Source: Pseudomonas salomonii
Lineage (GTDB): Bacteria; Pseudomonadota; Gammaproteobacteria; Pseudomonadales; Pseudomonadaceae
Direction of reading: 5' to 3'
Assembly (NCBI RefSeq): GCF_900107155.1
Contig: NZ_FNOX01000009.1
Span: forward strand, 231,016 to 295,015
Length of the DNA: 64,000 nt
Numbering within the stretch: position 1 is the stretch's first letter; the number at the start of each line of letters is the position of its first letter. The notes below the pieces were generated by a model, which made no database searches, was not told the origin of the DNA, and was given only the letters and a program-made list of their open reading frames with translations. The position numbers and the translations under genes are program-made. Shown one piece after another: positions 44,922 through 53,936 of the stretch.

Positions 44922-45979
44922 CAGGCGTTCCTCGCGGCGAAGTCGATACGCGGGTCCACCAGGGTGTAGCAGAGGTCACCGATGAGTTTTATCAAGAGTC
45001 CGAACAGGGTGAAGATAAACAATGAGCCGAACACTACCGGGTAGTCGCGGGACACGGCGGCTTCGTAGCTCATGCGGCCCAGGCCATCGAGGGAGAAGAT
45101 CACCTCGATCAGCAGGGAGCCGGCAAAAAACACGCTGATAAAGGCCTGGGGAATCCCCGAGATTACCAGCAGCATGGCGTTGCGAAACACATGGCCGTAG
45201 AGCACGCGTCGTTCACTCAAGCCCTTGGCGCGGGCGGTGACCACGTATTGGCGCGTGATTTCATTGAGGAATGAGTTTTTGGTCAGGATGGTCAGCGTGG
45301 CGAAACCGCCGATCACCAACGCGCTGACAGGCAACACCAGGTGCCAGAAATAGTCGGCAATTTTACCGATTGTGCTCAGTTCGTCGAAGTTCTCCGAGAC
45401 CAGCCCACGCACCGGGAACCAGTTCAGCGAGGTGCCACCGGCGAACAGCACGATCAGGAACATCGCAAACAGGAAGGCCGGCATGGCATAGCCGATGACA
45501 ATCGCGGTGCTGCTCCACACGTCAAAGCTGCTGCCGTGGCGCACCGCCTTGCGAATCCCCAAGGGGATCGACACCAGGTAGGTGATCAAGGTGGCCCATA
45601 AACCGAGGGAAATGGTCACCGGCATTTTTTCCAGGATCAGGTCGATCACGCTTTTGCCACGAAAGAAACTGTTGCCGAAGTCCAGCTGAGCGTAGTTCTT
45701 GAGCATTAGCCACAGGCGTTCCGGCGCGGGTTTGTCGAAACCGTATTGCTTTTCGATGTCCTTGATCAATTTGGGGTCCAGGCCACGGCTGGCGCGCGAG
45801 CCGTTGACGGCTTCGCCGCCACCACCGCCGATACCGCCGCCACCGATGCCTTGCAGGTGGGCAATGGCCTGTTCAACCGGGCCGCCAGGCGCGGCCTGCA
45901 CGATCACGAAATTGACCAGCAGGATAATCACCAGCGTGGGGATGATCAGCAGCAGGCGCCGCACGATATAGGCAAACAT
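44921..45979 (-). CDS. yejB: Peptide ABC transporter permease YejB-like, copy 1
   Basis: A 352-residue YejB/NppB-type permease of the DppB fold. The N-terminal helix (YIVRRLLLIIPTLVIILLVNF) is followed by a glycine-rich insertion (GIGGGGIGGGGGEAVNG, about residues 45-61) longer and more repetitive than in copy 2. The EAA loop region reads VTARAKGLSERRVLYGHVFRNA. The start overlaps the yejA stop. The glycine run may be a flexible periplasmic loop and is a convenient marker distinguishing the two paralogues. Confidence 0.92.
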   Translation of the reverse strand: MFAYIVRRLLLIIPTLVIILLVNFVIVQAAPGGPVEQAIAHLQGIGGGGIGGGGGEAVNGSRASRGLDPKLIKDIEKQYGFDKPAPERLWLMLKNYAQLDFGNSFFRGKSVIDLILEKMPVTISLGLWATLITYLVSIPLGIRKAVRHGSSFDVWSSTAIVIGYAMPAFLFAMFLIVLFAGGTSLNWFPVRGLVSENFDELSTIGKIADYFWHLVLPVSALVIGGFATLTILTKNSFLNEITRQYVVTARAKGLSERRVLYGHVFRNAMLLVISGIPQAFISVFFAGSLLIEVIFSLDGLGRMSYEAAVSRDYPVVFGSLFIFTLFGLLIKLIGDLCYTLVDPRIDFAARNA

Positions 45980-47841
45980 CAGCGCGTTCCTCCGCGTTTT
46001 TTCAGCTCGGCGTTCATTTGTTCATTGGTCAGCGGTGTGGGGCTGATTTCCCACCAGGTTTCCAGCGCCTCGTCGTTCTTGGCCTCGATGGCCGGGCGAC
46101 CGAAGCGGTTCCACCACGCGGCCGAAGTGCCGGGCGGGTAGTAGTTGGGGATCCACAGGTAGTTCCATTGCAGCACGCGGTCCAGCGCATGGGCATAGGT
46201 GAGCATCTGCGCCTGGGTGTTGGCTTTGACCAGCCCGCTGATCAGGCTGTCGACGGCGGGGTCTTTAAGCACCATGTAGTTGTTCGCGCCTGGGTCGTAG
46301 GCGGCCTGTGAGCCGAAATAGTTGTACAGCTCCATGCCCGGCGAGGTGGTGACCGGGAAGCCGATCACGATCATGTCGTAATCGCGTGCCATCAAGCGGT
46401 TCACGTACTGCGAAGAGTCGATGCGGCGGATATTGAGGGTGATGCCGATCTGCGCCAGGTTGCGCTTGTACGGCAGCAACAGGCGTTCCAGGCCGGCCTG
46501 GGCATTGAGGAAGGTGAACTCCAGCGGTTCGCCGTCGGCGTTGACCAGCTTGTCGCCCTTGGGTGTCCAGCCGGCCTCTTCGAGCAGTGCCAGGGCTTGC
46601 AGCTGTTTGTCACGGATCATGCCGCTGCCGTCGGTGACCGGCGCCTTGAATACCTGGGTGAACACTTCGTCCGGCACCTGGCCGCGCAGTGGCTCAAGAA
46701 TCGCCAGTTCCTCTGGGGTCGGTGGTTGGCTGGCGGCCAGCGGGCTGTTGGAGAAAAAGCTCTGCTGGCGGATGTACATATTGCGCATCATCTGCCGGTT
46801 GGCCCATTCGAAATCCCACAACATGGCCAGGGCCTGGCGCACGCGGCGGTCCTTGAACATCGGTTTTTGCACGTTGAACACATAGCCCTGGGCCGGTTGC
46901 GGCATCTCCTTGGCCAAGTGCGCACGTTGCAGGCGGCCATCGTCGAGGGCCGGGCCGTTGTAGCCGATGGAGTAGCCGGTGGCGGAGAACTCGCGGTTGA
47001 AGTCATAGGCGCCGCCGCGCAGCACCTGGCGGGCCACCTCGGTGTCGCCGAAGTACTCCAGGCTCAGGTGATCGAAGTTGTACAGGCCACGGCTGACGGG
47101 CAAGTCCTTGCCCCACCAGTCGGGGTCGCGGGTGAAGGTGATGGTGCTGCCGGAGTCGATCTTGCTGATTTTATACGGGCCGCTGCCCAGCGGTGCTTCG
47201 TAGCCGCCACCGTTGGCGAAGTCGCGGGTTTTCCACCAGTGCTCGGGGAACACCGGCAGGGTGGCGATATCCAGCGCCAGGGTGCGGTTTTCATTGCTGG
47301 AAAAGTCGAAGCGCACTTGGCGCTCGCCTTCGACTTCGACGTGTTTGACGTCGGCGAACAGCGTGCGAAAGCGCAGGCTGCCCTGGGTCATCAGCAGGTC
47401 GAAGCTGTAGCGCACGTCTTCAGCGGTGATCGGCGTGCCATCGGCGAAACGTGCCTTGGGGTTGAGGTAGAAGCGCAACGACAGGCCGTCGTCGGCGCGT
47501 TCCATTTTTTCGGCGACCAGGCCGTAAACCGTGTAGGGCTCATCCAGGGAACGCTGGGCCAGCGGGGCGTAGAGCCAGCCGTCGACCTGGGACACGCCGA
47601 TGCCTTTGTCTATGTATGGCAATACATGGTCGAAGCGCCCGATTTCGATGGCCGAGCGTCGCAGGCTGCCGCCTTTGGGCGCGCTGGGGTTGGCGTAGTC
47701 GAAATGGGTGAAGCCGGTGGGGTATTTGGCCGGTTCGCCGTAGACCGTGAGGTAGGTTTGCGGGGCCGCGATCACGGCGGTGCTGGCCACTAGCAGGGCC
47801 AGGGTGGAGCTGAAGAGTTTTGTGAAAAAAACCAATCGCAT
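45979..47841 (-). CDS. yejA: Extracellular peptide-binding protein YejA-like, copy 1
   Basis: A 620-residue family 5 (DppA/OppA-type) periplasmic binding protein, signal peptide about residues 1-25 (cleavage after VIA). The mature opening has the YejA hallmark TGFTHFDYANPSAPKGGSL; later come DVRYSFDLLMTQGS and GSGPYKISKIDSGSTITF. It binds oligopeptides or peptidyl-nucleoside-like compounds and feeds YejBEF. It starts the first, four-gene operon. It is clearly paralogous to the two binding proteins at 52104-55762, but less similar to them by eye than the permease copies are to each other. Confidence 0.92.
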   Translation of the reverse strand: MRLVFFTKLFSSTLALLVASTAVIAAPQTYLTVYGEPAKYPTGFTHFDYANPSAPKGGSLRRSAIEIGRFDHVLPYIDKGIGVSQVDGWLYAPLAQRSLDEPYTVYGLVAEKMERADDGLSLRFYLNPKARFADGTPITAEDVRYSFDLLMTQGSLRFRTLFADVKHVEVEGERQVRFDFSSNENRTLALDIATLPVFPEHWWKTRDFANGGGYEAPLGSGPYKISKIDSGSTITFTRDPDWWGKDLPVSRGLYNFDHLSLEYFGDTEVARQVLRGGAYDFNREFSATGYSIGYNGPALDDGRLQRAHLAKEMPQPAQGYVFNVQKPMFKDRRVRQALAMLWDFEWANRQMMRNMYIRQQSFFSNSPLAASQPPTPEELAILEPLRGQVPDEVFTQVFKAPVTDGSGMIRDKQLQALALLEEAGWTPKGDKLVNADGEPLEFTFLNAQAGLERLLLPYKRNLAQIGITLNIRRIDSSQYVNRLMARDYDMIVIGFPVTTSPGMELYNYFGSQAAYDPGANNYMVLKDPAVDSLISGLVKANTQAQMLTYAHALDRVLQWNYLWIPNYYPPGTSAAWWNRFGRPAIEAKNDEALETWWEISPTPLTNEQMNAELKKRGGTR

Positions 47842-47920
47842 TATCAGCCTTGAGCGCCGGGTGAGCAGTAATAAGGATTTGTACGTTAACGGCTTATGGG
47901 TTGCCAGTCACTTGATGCAC

Positions 47921-47946
47921 AACGGCCCACCAAAAGGCGGGCCGTT
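47921..47946 (-). terminator. Hairpin between the parvulin gene and yejA copy 1
   Basis: AACGGCCC (47921-47928) and GGGCCGTT (47939-47946) form a perfect 8-bp stem around 10 bases. It follows the parvulin stop (47972) on the minus strand, with only a weak T-run, and probably ends that transcript ahead of yejA. Confidence 0.55.
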
Positions 47947-47971
47947 GTTTATAGCATCAGCGCGGACGGGA

Positions 47972-48253
47972 TCAGTCCTGGCGGCTGGTGACTTCCAGCA
48001 GGTGGTAGCCGAACTGGGTTTTTACCGGGCCTTGCACGGTGTTGACGGGGGCGCTGAAGACGACGGTGTCGAATTCCTTGACCATCTGGCCTGGGCCGAA
48101 CGAACCCAGGTCACCGCCTTGACGGCTGGACGGGCAGCTGGAGTTGGCTTTGGCGATTTCTGCGAAATCGGCGCCGCCTTCGATCTGGGCCTTGAGTTCG
48201 TTGCACTTGTCTTCGGTGGAAACGAGGATGTGGCGGGCGGTGGCTTTGGCCAT
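47972..48253 (-). CDS. Small cytoplasmic parvulin-type peptidyl-prolyl isomerase, second copy
   Basis: A 93-residue parvulin like the one at 33234-33509: opening TARHILVSTEDKCNELK, loop NSSCPSSRQGGDLGSFGPGQMV and closing QGPVKTQFGYHLLEVTS. It has no signal peptide, so it should be cytoplasmic. The start at 48253 follows AAGGAG. It lies between the two Yej operons, all on the same strand, with its own terminator-like hairpin, so it is probably expressed alone. A link with peptide uptake is not implied by the sequence. Confidence 0.92.
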   Translation of the reverse strand: MAKATARHILVSTEDKCNELKAQIEGGADFAEIAKANSSCPSSRQGGDLGSFGPGQMVKEFDTVVFSAPVNTVQGPVKTQFGYHLLEVTSRQD

Positions 48254-48360
48254 GGGGGTAACTCCTTGAAGTAAAAAGGGTGAGCCTACCGGATTCAGGT
48301 GGTTTTTTGTTGGCAAAGTTCCATCTTGTGGTGGGTTGGGTTGGGGTGGGTTGATTGAGT

Positions 48361-48390
48361 ACATATCCGTTACCTAAATAACGGATATGT
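48361..48390. repeat. Perfect 30-bp palindromic site shared with the left-edge element
   Basis: ACATATCCGTTA-CCTAAA-TAACGGATATGT is a perfect 12-bp inverted repeat with a 6-base centre, lying 7 bases after the second yejF stop. The core CCGTTACCTAAATAACGG plus ATATG is repeated exactly at 353-375, again a few bases beyond a minus-strand stop codon. It could be a terminator-like hairpin or the recognition/insertion site of the left-edge repeat. Confidence 0.8.
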
Positions 48391-48396
48391 ACACGA

Positions 48397-50007
48397 TCAA
48401 ACCACACCAGCAGGCACCAAAAACGCAGCTTCCAACAACTGCCGCGTATAAGCATGCTGCGGATCCGCAAAGATCCCCGCTGCGTCGCCCTGTTCCACCA
48501 CTTGCCCCTGCTTGACCACCATCAACTGGTGACTCAACGCCTTCACCACCGCCAAATCATGGCTGATAAACAGGTAGGTCAGGTTGTATTTGGCCTGCAA
48601 ACCCCGCAACAACTCCACCACTTGCCGCTGCACCGTGCGGTCCAGCGCCGACGTCGGTTCATCGAGCAATATCAAGCGGGGCTTGAGCACCAAGGCACGG
48701 GCGATGGCGATGCGTTGACGTTGCCCGCCGGAAAACTCATGGGGGTAACGATGCCGCGACTCCGGGTCCAGGCCCACTTCTTTGAGCGCCGCAATAATCG
48801 CCACTTCCTGCTCGGCCGGCGTGCCCATTTTGTGGATACGCAAGCCTTCGCCAACAATCTCGCTCACACACATGCGCGGGCTTAAGCTGCCGAACGGGTC
48901 TTGAAACACCACCTGCATCTCCCGCCGCAGCGGGCGCACCTGTTGTTGGGTCAGGCGGTCAAGTTGCTGACCTTCAAAGCGAATCCCGCCTTTGCTGGCG
49001 ATCAAACGCAAAATCGCCAGGCCCAGGGTGGATTTGCCCGAGCCGCTTTCGCCGACGATGCCCAGCGTCTGGCCCTGGGGCAGGCTGAAGTTGATGCCGT
49101 CCACCGCCTTGACGTAATCGACGGTGTTGCGCAAAAAGCCCTTTTTGATCGGGAACCAGACCTTCAGGTCGTCGACTTCCAAGAGTGGCGGCCCGACCTC
49201 GTTACTGGCTGGCCCACCGCTGGGCTCCGCCGCCAGCAGTTCCTGGGTGTAGGGGTGCTGGGGCGACTGAAACAGTGTCTCGCAATCAGCCTGTTCAACG
49301 ATGCAACCCTGCTGCATCACACACACGCGGTGGGCAATGCGCCGCACCAGGTTCAGGTCATGGCTGATCAGCAGCAATGCCATGCCCAGCCGGGCCTGCA
49401 GCTCTTTGAGCAGTTCCAGGATCTTCAATTGCACGGTGACGTCGAGGGCCGTGGTCGGCTCGTCGGCGATCAGCAGTTCGGGCTCGTTGGCCAGGGCCAT
49501 GGCGATCATCACCCGCTGGCGCTGGCCGCCGGAGAGTTCGTGGGGCAGGGCTTTGAGGCGTTTGTGCGGCTCGGGGATGCCCACCAGTTCAAGCAGTTCC
49601 AGGGTGCGTCGGGTCGCGACTTTGCCGGTGAGGCCCTTGTGCAGGCCGAGCACTTCGTTGATCTGCTTTTCGATGGAGTGCAGCGGGTTCAGCGAGGTCA
49701 TCGGCTCCTGAAAGATCATCGCAATGCGGTTGCCGCGAATATGCCGGATGGTTTTCTCTTTGAGGGTCAGCAGATCATGCCCGGAATAGCTGATGGTGCC
49801 GGCCGGGTGCCGCGCCAGCGGGTAGGGCAGCAGGCGCAGGATCGAGTGGGCGGTCACCGATTTGCCCGAGCCGCTTTCGCCGACCAGCGCCAGGGTTTCG
49901 CCGCGCTTGATATCGAAGCTGACATTGTTGACCACGCGATGGTGATGCTCGCCGGTGACGAACTCGACGCAGAGGTCGCGGACTTCGATCAGATTGTCCT
50001 GGTTCAT
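48397..50007 (-). CDS. yejF: Peptide ABC transporter ATPase (double NBD), copy 2
   Basis: A 536-residue YejF/NppD-type ATPase with two NBDs. Markers are GESGSGKSVTAH, LSGGQRQRVMIAMALANEPE and LIADEPTTALDV in the first half, and GESGSGKSTLG, FSGGQRQRIAIARA and LILLDEPTSALDR in the second. The start at 50007 (MNQDNLIE) follows GAGGAAAT. It is the last gene of the five-gene A-A-B-E-F operon that has the layout of P. aeruginosa nppA1A2BCD. The shared 30-bp palindrome follows its stop. Confidence 0.93.
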   Translation of the reverse strand: MNQDNLIEVRDLCVEFVTGEHHHRVVNNVSFDIKRGETLALVGESGSGKSVTAHSILRLLPYPLARHPAGTISYSGHDLLTLKEKTIRHIRGNRIAMIFQEPMTSLNPLHSIEKQINEVLGLHKGLTGKVATRRTLELLELVGIPEPHKRLKALPHELSGGQRQRVMIAMALANEPELLIADEPTTALDVTVQLKILELLKELQARLGMALLLISHDLNLVRRIAHRVCVMQQGCIVEQADCETLFQSPQHPYTQELLAAEPSGGPASNEVGPPLLEVDDLKVWFPIKKGFLRNTVDYVKAVDGINFSLPQGQTLGIVGESGSGKSTLGLAILRLIASKGGIRFEGQQLDRLTQQQVRPLRREMQVVFQDPFGSLSPRMCVSEIVGEGLRIHKMGTPAEQEVAIIAALKEVGLDPESRHRYPHEFSGGQRQRIAIARALVLKPRLILLDEPTSALDRTVQRQVVELLRGLQAKYNLTYLFISHDLAVVKALSHQLMVVKQGQVVEQGDAAGIFADPQHAYTRQLLEAAFLVPAGVV

Positions 50008-50008
50008 C

Positions 50009-51028
50009 TCATTTCCTCGGGTCGAAGGCATCGCGAGCGGACTCGCCGATAAACACCAGCAAACTCAACATGATCGCCAGCACGGCAAAGGCACTCATGC
50101 CCAGCCACGGCGCTTGCAGGTTGGATTTGCCCTGGGCCACCAGTTCGCCCAGGGACGGCGAACCGGCTGGCAGGCCAAAGCCAAGGAAGTCCAGGGCGGT
50201 GAGGGTGCCGATGGCGCCGGTAAGGATGAATGGCATGAAGGTCATGGTCGAGACCATGGCATTGGGCAGGATATGCCGGAACATGATCGCGCCGTTCTGC
50301 ATGCCCAGCGCTCGGGCGGCGCGCACGTATTCCAGGTTGCGCCCGCGCAGGAACTCGGCGCGCACCACGTCCACCAGGCTCATCCACGAAAACAGCAGCA
50401 TGATGCCCAGCAGCCACCAGAAGTTGGGCTGCACAAAGCTGGCGAGGATGATCAGCAGGTACAGCACCGGCAGGCCCGACCAGATCTCCAGGAAACGCTG
50501 GCCGGCCAGGTCGACCCAGCCGCCATAGAAACCCTGCAAGGCGCCGGCGATGACGCCGATGATCGAGCTGAGCACGGTCAGCGTCAGGGCAAACAGCACC
50601 GACACGCGAAAGCCGTAGATCACCCGCGCCAGCACATCGCGGCCCTGGTCATCGGTGCCCAGCAGGTTCACCGAAGACGGCGGCGCTGGCGCAGGGACTT
50701 TCAGGTCGTAGTTGATGCTCTGGTAGCTGAACGGGATGGGCGCCCACAGCGTCCAGGCATCCTTGGCCTTGAGCAGTTCCCGGATATACGGGCTCTTGTA
50801 GTTGGCTTCCAGCGGGAATTCGCCGCCGAAGGTGGTCTCCGGGTAGCGCTTGAGCGCCGGGAAATACCAGCCACCGTCGTAATGGACTGCCAGCGGTTTG
50901 TCGTTGGCGATCAACTCGGCGCCCAGGCTCAGCACGAACAGAATCAGGAACAGCCACAGCGACCACCAGCCACGTTTGTTGGCCTTGAAGCGCTCGAACC
51001 GGCGGCGATTGAGGGGGGACAGGTTCAT
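50009..51028 (-). CDS. yejE: Peptide ABC transporter permease YejE-like, copy 2
   Basis: A 339-residue YejE/NppC-type permease. Like copy 1 it starts with MNLSP and an RRRFERFKANKRGWWS stretch, has a long first periplasmic part, and the ATPase-contact loop NLEYVRAARALGMQNGAIMFRH. The start at 51028 follows GGGAGC and lies just after the yejB stop (TGAGATG). The two YejE copies are closely alike by eye, which points to duplication of the core permease-ATPase genes. Confidence 0.93.
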   Translation of the reverse strand: MNLSPLNRRRFERFKANKRGWWSLWLFLILFVLSLGAELIANDKPLAVHYDGGWYFPALKRYPETTFGGEFPLEANYKSPYIRELLKAKDAWTLWAPIPFSYQSINYDLKVPAPAPPSSVNLLGTDDQGRDVLARVIYGFRVSVLFALTLTVLSSIIGVIAGALQGFYGGWVDLAGQRFLEIWSGLPVLYLLIILASFVQPNFWWLLGIMLLFSWMSLVDVVRAEFLRGRNLEYVRAARALGMQNGAIMFRHILPNAMVSTMTFMPFILTGAIGTLTALDFLGFGLPAGSPSLGELVAQGKSNLQAPWLGMSAFAVLAIMLSLLVFIGESARDAFDPRK

Positions 51029-51029
51029 C

Positions 51030-52103
51030 TCAATGCTCCCGGCTGGCGAAGTCGATACGCGGATCGACCAGGGTGTAGGTGAGGTCACCGATCAGTTTTA
51101 CGATCAGCCCCAGCAGGGTGAAGATAAACAACGTGCCGAACACCACCGGGTAATCGCGGTTGATTGCCGCTTCAAAGCTCATCAGGCCCAGGCCGTCGAG
51201 GGAAAAGATCACTTCCACCAGCAACGAGCCGGTGAAGAAGATCCCGATAAATGCCGAGGGGAAACCGGCAATCACCAGCAGCATGGCGTTACGAAACACA
51301 TGGCCGTAAAGCACGCGGTGGTTGGTCAGGCCCTTGGCTTTGGCGGTGACCACATACTGTTTGTTGATTTCGTCGAGGAAGCTGTTTTTGGTCAGCAGGG
51401 TCATGGTTGCGAAGTTACCGATCACCAACGCCGTGACGGGCAGGGCCAGGTGCCAGAAATAATCGAGGATCTTGCCGCCTAAGCTCAGTTCCTCGAAGTT
51501 GTTGGAGGTCAGCCCGCGCAAGGGGAACCAGTCCAGGTAACTGCCGCCGGCAAACACCACGATCAGCAGGATCGCGAACAAAAACGCCGGGATGGCATAG
51601 CCGACGATGATCGCCGAACTGGTCCACACGTCAAAGTGGCTGCCGTGCCGCGTGGCCTTGGCGATGCCCAGCGGGATCGACACCAGGTACATGATCAGCG
51701 TGCTCCATAACCCGAGGGAGATGGACACCGGCATCTTTTCCTTGATCAGGTCGATGACCTTGGCGTCGCGAAAGAAGCTGTCGCCAAAATCCAGCCGTGC
51801 ATAGTTCTTGACCATGATCCACAAGCGTTCCGGCGCCGACTTGTCGAAGCCGTACATCTTTTCGATTTCCTTGATCAGCGCCGGGTCCAGGCCCTGGGCG
51901 CCGCGGTAGCTGGAACCGGCCACCGAGACCTCGGCGCCGCCACCGGCAATACGGCTGGTGGCGCCGTCGAACCCTTCGAGTTTGGCGATCATCTGCTCGA
52001 CCGGGCCACCGGGGGCGGCCTGGATGATGATGAAGTTGATCAGCAGGATCCCGAACAGTGTGGGGATGATCAGCAACAGGCGGCGAACAATATAGGCCAG
52101 CAT
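51030..52103 (-). CDS. yejB: Peptide ABC transporter permease YejB-like, copy 2
   Basis: A 357-residue YejB/NppB-type permease: N-terminal helix YIVRRLLLIIPTLFGILLINF, a moderately long periplasmic loop (about 45-70, with GGGAEVSVAGSS rather than the glycine run of copy 1) and the ATPase-contact loop VTAKAKGLTNHRVLYGHVFRNA. The start directly follows the yejA stop (TAAATG). It forms the channel with YejE copy 2. Confidence 0.93.
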   Translation of the reverse strand: MLAYIVRRLLLIIPTLFGILLINFIIIQAAPGGPVEQMIAKLEGFDGATSRIAGGGAEVSVAGSSYRGAQGLDPALIKEIEKMYGFDKSAPERLWIMVKNYARLDFGDSFFRDAKVIDLIKEKMPVSISLGLWSTLIMYLVSIPLGIAKATRHGSHFDVWTSSAIIVGYAIPAFLFAILLIVVFAGGSYLDWFPLRGLTSNNFEELSLGGKILDYFWHLALPVTALVIGNFATMTLLTKNSFLDEINKQYVVTAKAKGLTNHRVLYGHVFRNAMLLVIAGFPSAFIGIFFTGSLLVEVIFSLDGLGLMSFEAAINRDYPVVFGTLFIFTLLGLIVKLIGDLTYTLVDPRIDFASREH

Positions 52104-53936
52104 TTAATCGCCTCCGCTCGCCGGATCGGCGCTCTGGACAGTGTCGACGGCAGGTTTGACTTCAGGTTTGGCCCACCAGGTGGCCGTGCCGACGTCGTAA
52201 CGTGGCGGGACTTTGGGGTGGCCCAAGTGATCCCAGTACGCCACGCGGTAAGTCTTGATGTGCCAGTTGGGAATCACGTAGTAGCCAAACTGCAAGACCC
52301 GATCCAGCGCCCTGGCATGGTCGACCAGACTTTGGCGCGAGTCGGCGTTGATCAGTTCTTCGACGAGCTGGTCGACCACCGGGTCCTTGAGGCCCATGTA
52401 GTTGCGGCTGCCGGATTTGTCGGCGGCGGCGGACGACCAGAATTCGCGCTGCTCGTTACCTGGCGAGGTGGACTGCGGAAAGCTGCCCACCAGCATGTCG
52501 AAGTCCCGTGAACGCAAGCGGTTGATGTATTGCGAAACGTCAACGCGGCGGATCACCAGGTTGATCCCAAGGTCTGCCAGGTTGCGCTTGAAGGGCAGCA
52601 GTACCCGTTCGAAATCGGTCTGGGTCAACAGAAACTCGATGTTTACCGGCTTGCCGGTGGTGTCGACCATCTTGTCGTCGACGATCTTCCAGCCAGCCTC
52701 CTGCAACAGCTGGTAAGCCTCACGCTGCTGGGTGCGGATCATGCCGCTGCCGTCGGTTTTGGCCGGCTCGAAGGCTTGGGTAAAGACTTCGGCGGGGAGC
52801 TTGTCGCGAAACGGCGCCAGGATGGCGGTTTCCGCCGGGCCGGGCAGTCCGGTGGCGGCCATCTCCGAGTTTTCGAAGTAGCTGCGGGTGCGGGTGTAGG
52901 CGCCATTGAACAGCTGTTTGTTGCTCCACTCGAAATCCAGCAGCAGGCTGATGGCCTTGCGTACCCGCACATCCTGGAACATCGGTTTGCGCGTATTGAA
53001 CACAAACCCCTGCATGCCGGTGGGGTTGCCGTTGGGAATTTCTTCCTTGATCAACCGGCCCTGGGCCACGGCCGGAATGTTGTAGGCGTTGGCCCAGTTT
53101 TTGGCGCTGAACTCCAGCCAATAGTCGAACTGCCCGGCTTTCAAGGCTTCCAGGGCCACGGTGCTGTCACGGTAGTAGTCGGTGATGCGGTTATCGAAGT
53201 TGTAGAACCCCTTGGCCACCGGTAAGTCCTTGGCCCAGTAATCCTTGACCCGCTCATAGCGCACCATGCGCCCCGGTTTGACCTCGGCGACCTTGTACGG
53301 GCCGCTGCCCAGCGGTATTTCCAGGTTGCCTTTGGCAAAGTCGCGCGTTGCCCACCAATGCTTGGGCAATACCGGCAGTTGGCCGAGGATCAGCGGTAGT
53401 TCACGGTTATTGGTGCGCTTGAACTTGAACAGCACGCGCAGCGGGTCTTCGGCGACCACTTCGTCGACGTCGGCGTAGTAGTTGCGGTAGAGCGGTGAAC
53501 CGTCCTTGATCAGCGCCTGGAAGGTAAACACCACGTCTTCGGCACGGATCGGGTGGCCATCATGAAAGCGCGCTTCGGGGCGCAGGTAGAAGCGCACCCA
53601 ACTGTTATCCGGAGCCTTTTCGATCTTGCCGGCCACCAGGCCGTACTCGGTGACGGGCTCGTCCAGGCTTTGCATGGCCAGGGTGTCGTAGATCAGCGGC
53701 AGGTTGTCCGCAGGTACGCCCTTGCTGATGTAGGGGTTGAGGCTGTCGAAGCCGCCCATGCTCGATTCACGGAAGGTGCCGCCCTTGGGCGCATCGGGGT
53801 TTACATAGTCGAAATGCTTGAAGTCGGCGGGGTACTTGGGTGGCTCGCTGTACAGGGTCAGCGCATGTTGCGGCGCGGCGTTGGCCGCGCCGCACGCTAA
53901 CAGCGCGCCAAACAGGGCGGTGCGCAAAGTCATCAT
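52104..53936 (-). CDS. Extracellular peptide-binding protein YejA-like, copy 2 (NppA2-like)
   Basis: A 610-residue family 5 binding protein. The start at 53936 (MMTLRTALFG) overlaps the previous gene's stop (ATGATGA), which fixes it; the frame opens far upstream but only inside that gene. The signal peptide runs to about residue 20 (ANA). Mature markers are PADFKHFDYVNPDAPKGGTF and GSGPYKVAEVKPGRMV. By position it matches NppA2, which with NppA1 imports peptidyl-nucleoside antibiotics and peptides in P. aeruginosa. Confidence 0.92.
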   Translation of the reverse strand: MMTLRTALFGALLACGAANAAPQHALTLYSEPPKYPADFKHFDYVNPDAPKGGTFRESSMGGFDSLNPYISKGVPADNLPLIYDTLAMQSLDEPVTEYGLVAGKIEKAPDNSWVRFYLRPEARFHDGHPIRAEDVVFTFQALIKDGSPLYRNYYADVDEVVAEDPLRVLFKFKRTNNRELPLILGQLPVLPKHWWATRDFAKGNLEIPLGSGPYKVAEVKPGRMVRYERVKDYWAKDLPVAKGFYNFDNRITDYYRDSTVALEALKAGQFDYWLEFSAKNWANAYNIPAVAQGRLIKEEIPNGNPTGMQGFVFNTRKPMFQDVRVRKAISLLLDFEWSNKQLFNGAYTRTRSYFENSEMAATGLPGPAETAILAPFRDKLPAEVFTQAFEPAKTDGSGMIRTQQREAYQLLQEAGWKIVDDKMVDTTGKPVNIEFLLTQTDFERVLLPFKRNLADLGINLVIRRVDVSQYINRLRSRDFDMLVGSFPQSTSPGNEQREFWSSAAADKSGSRNYMGLKDPVVDQLVEELINADSRQSLVDHARALDRVLQFGYYVIPNWHIKTYRVAYWDHLGHPKVPPRYDVGTATWWAKPEVKPAVDTVQSADPASGGD

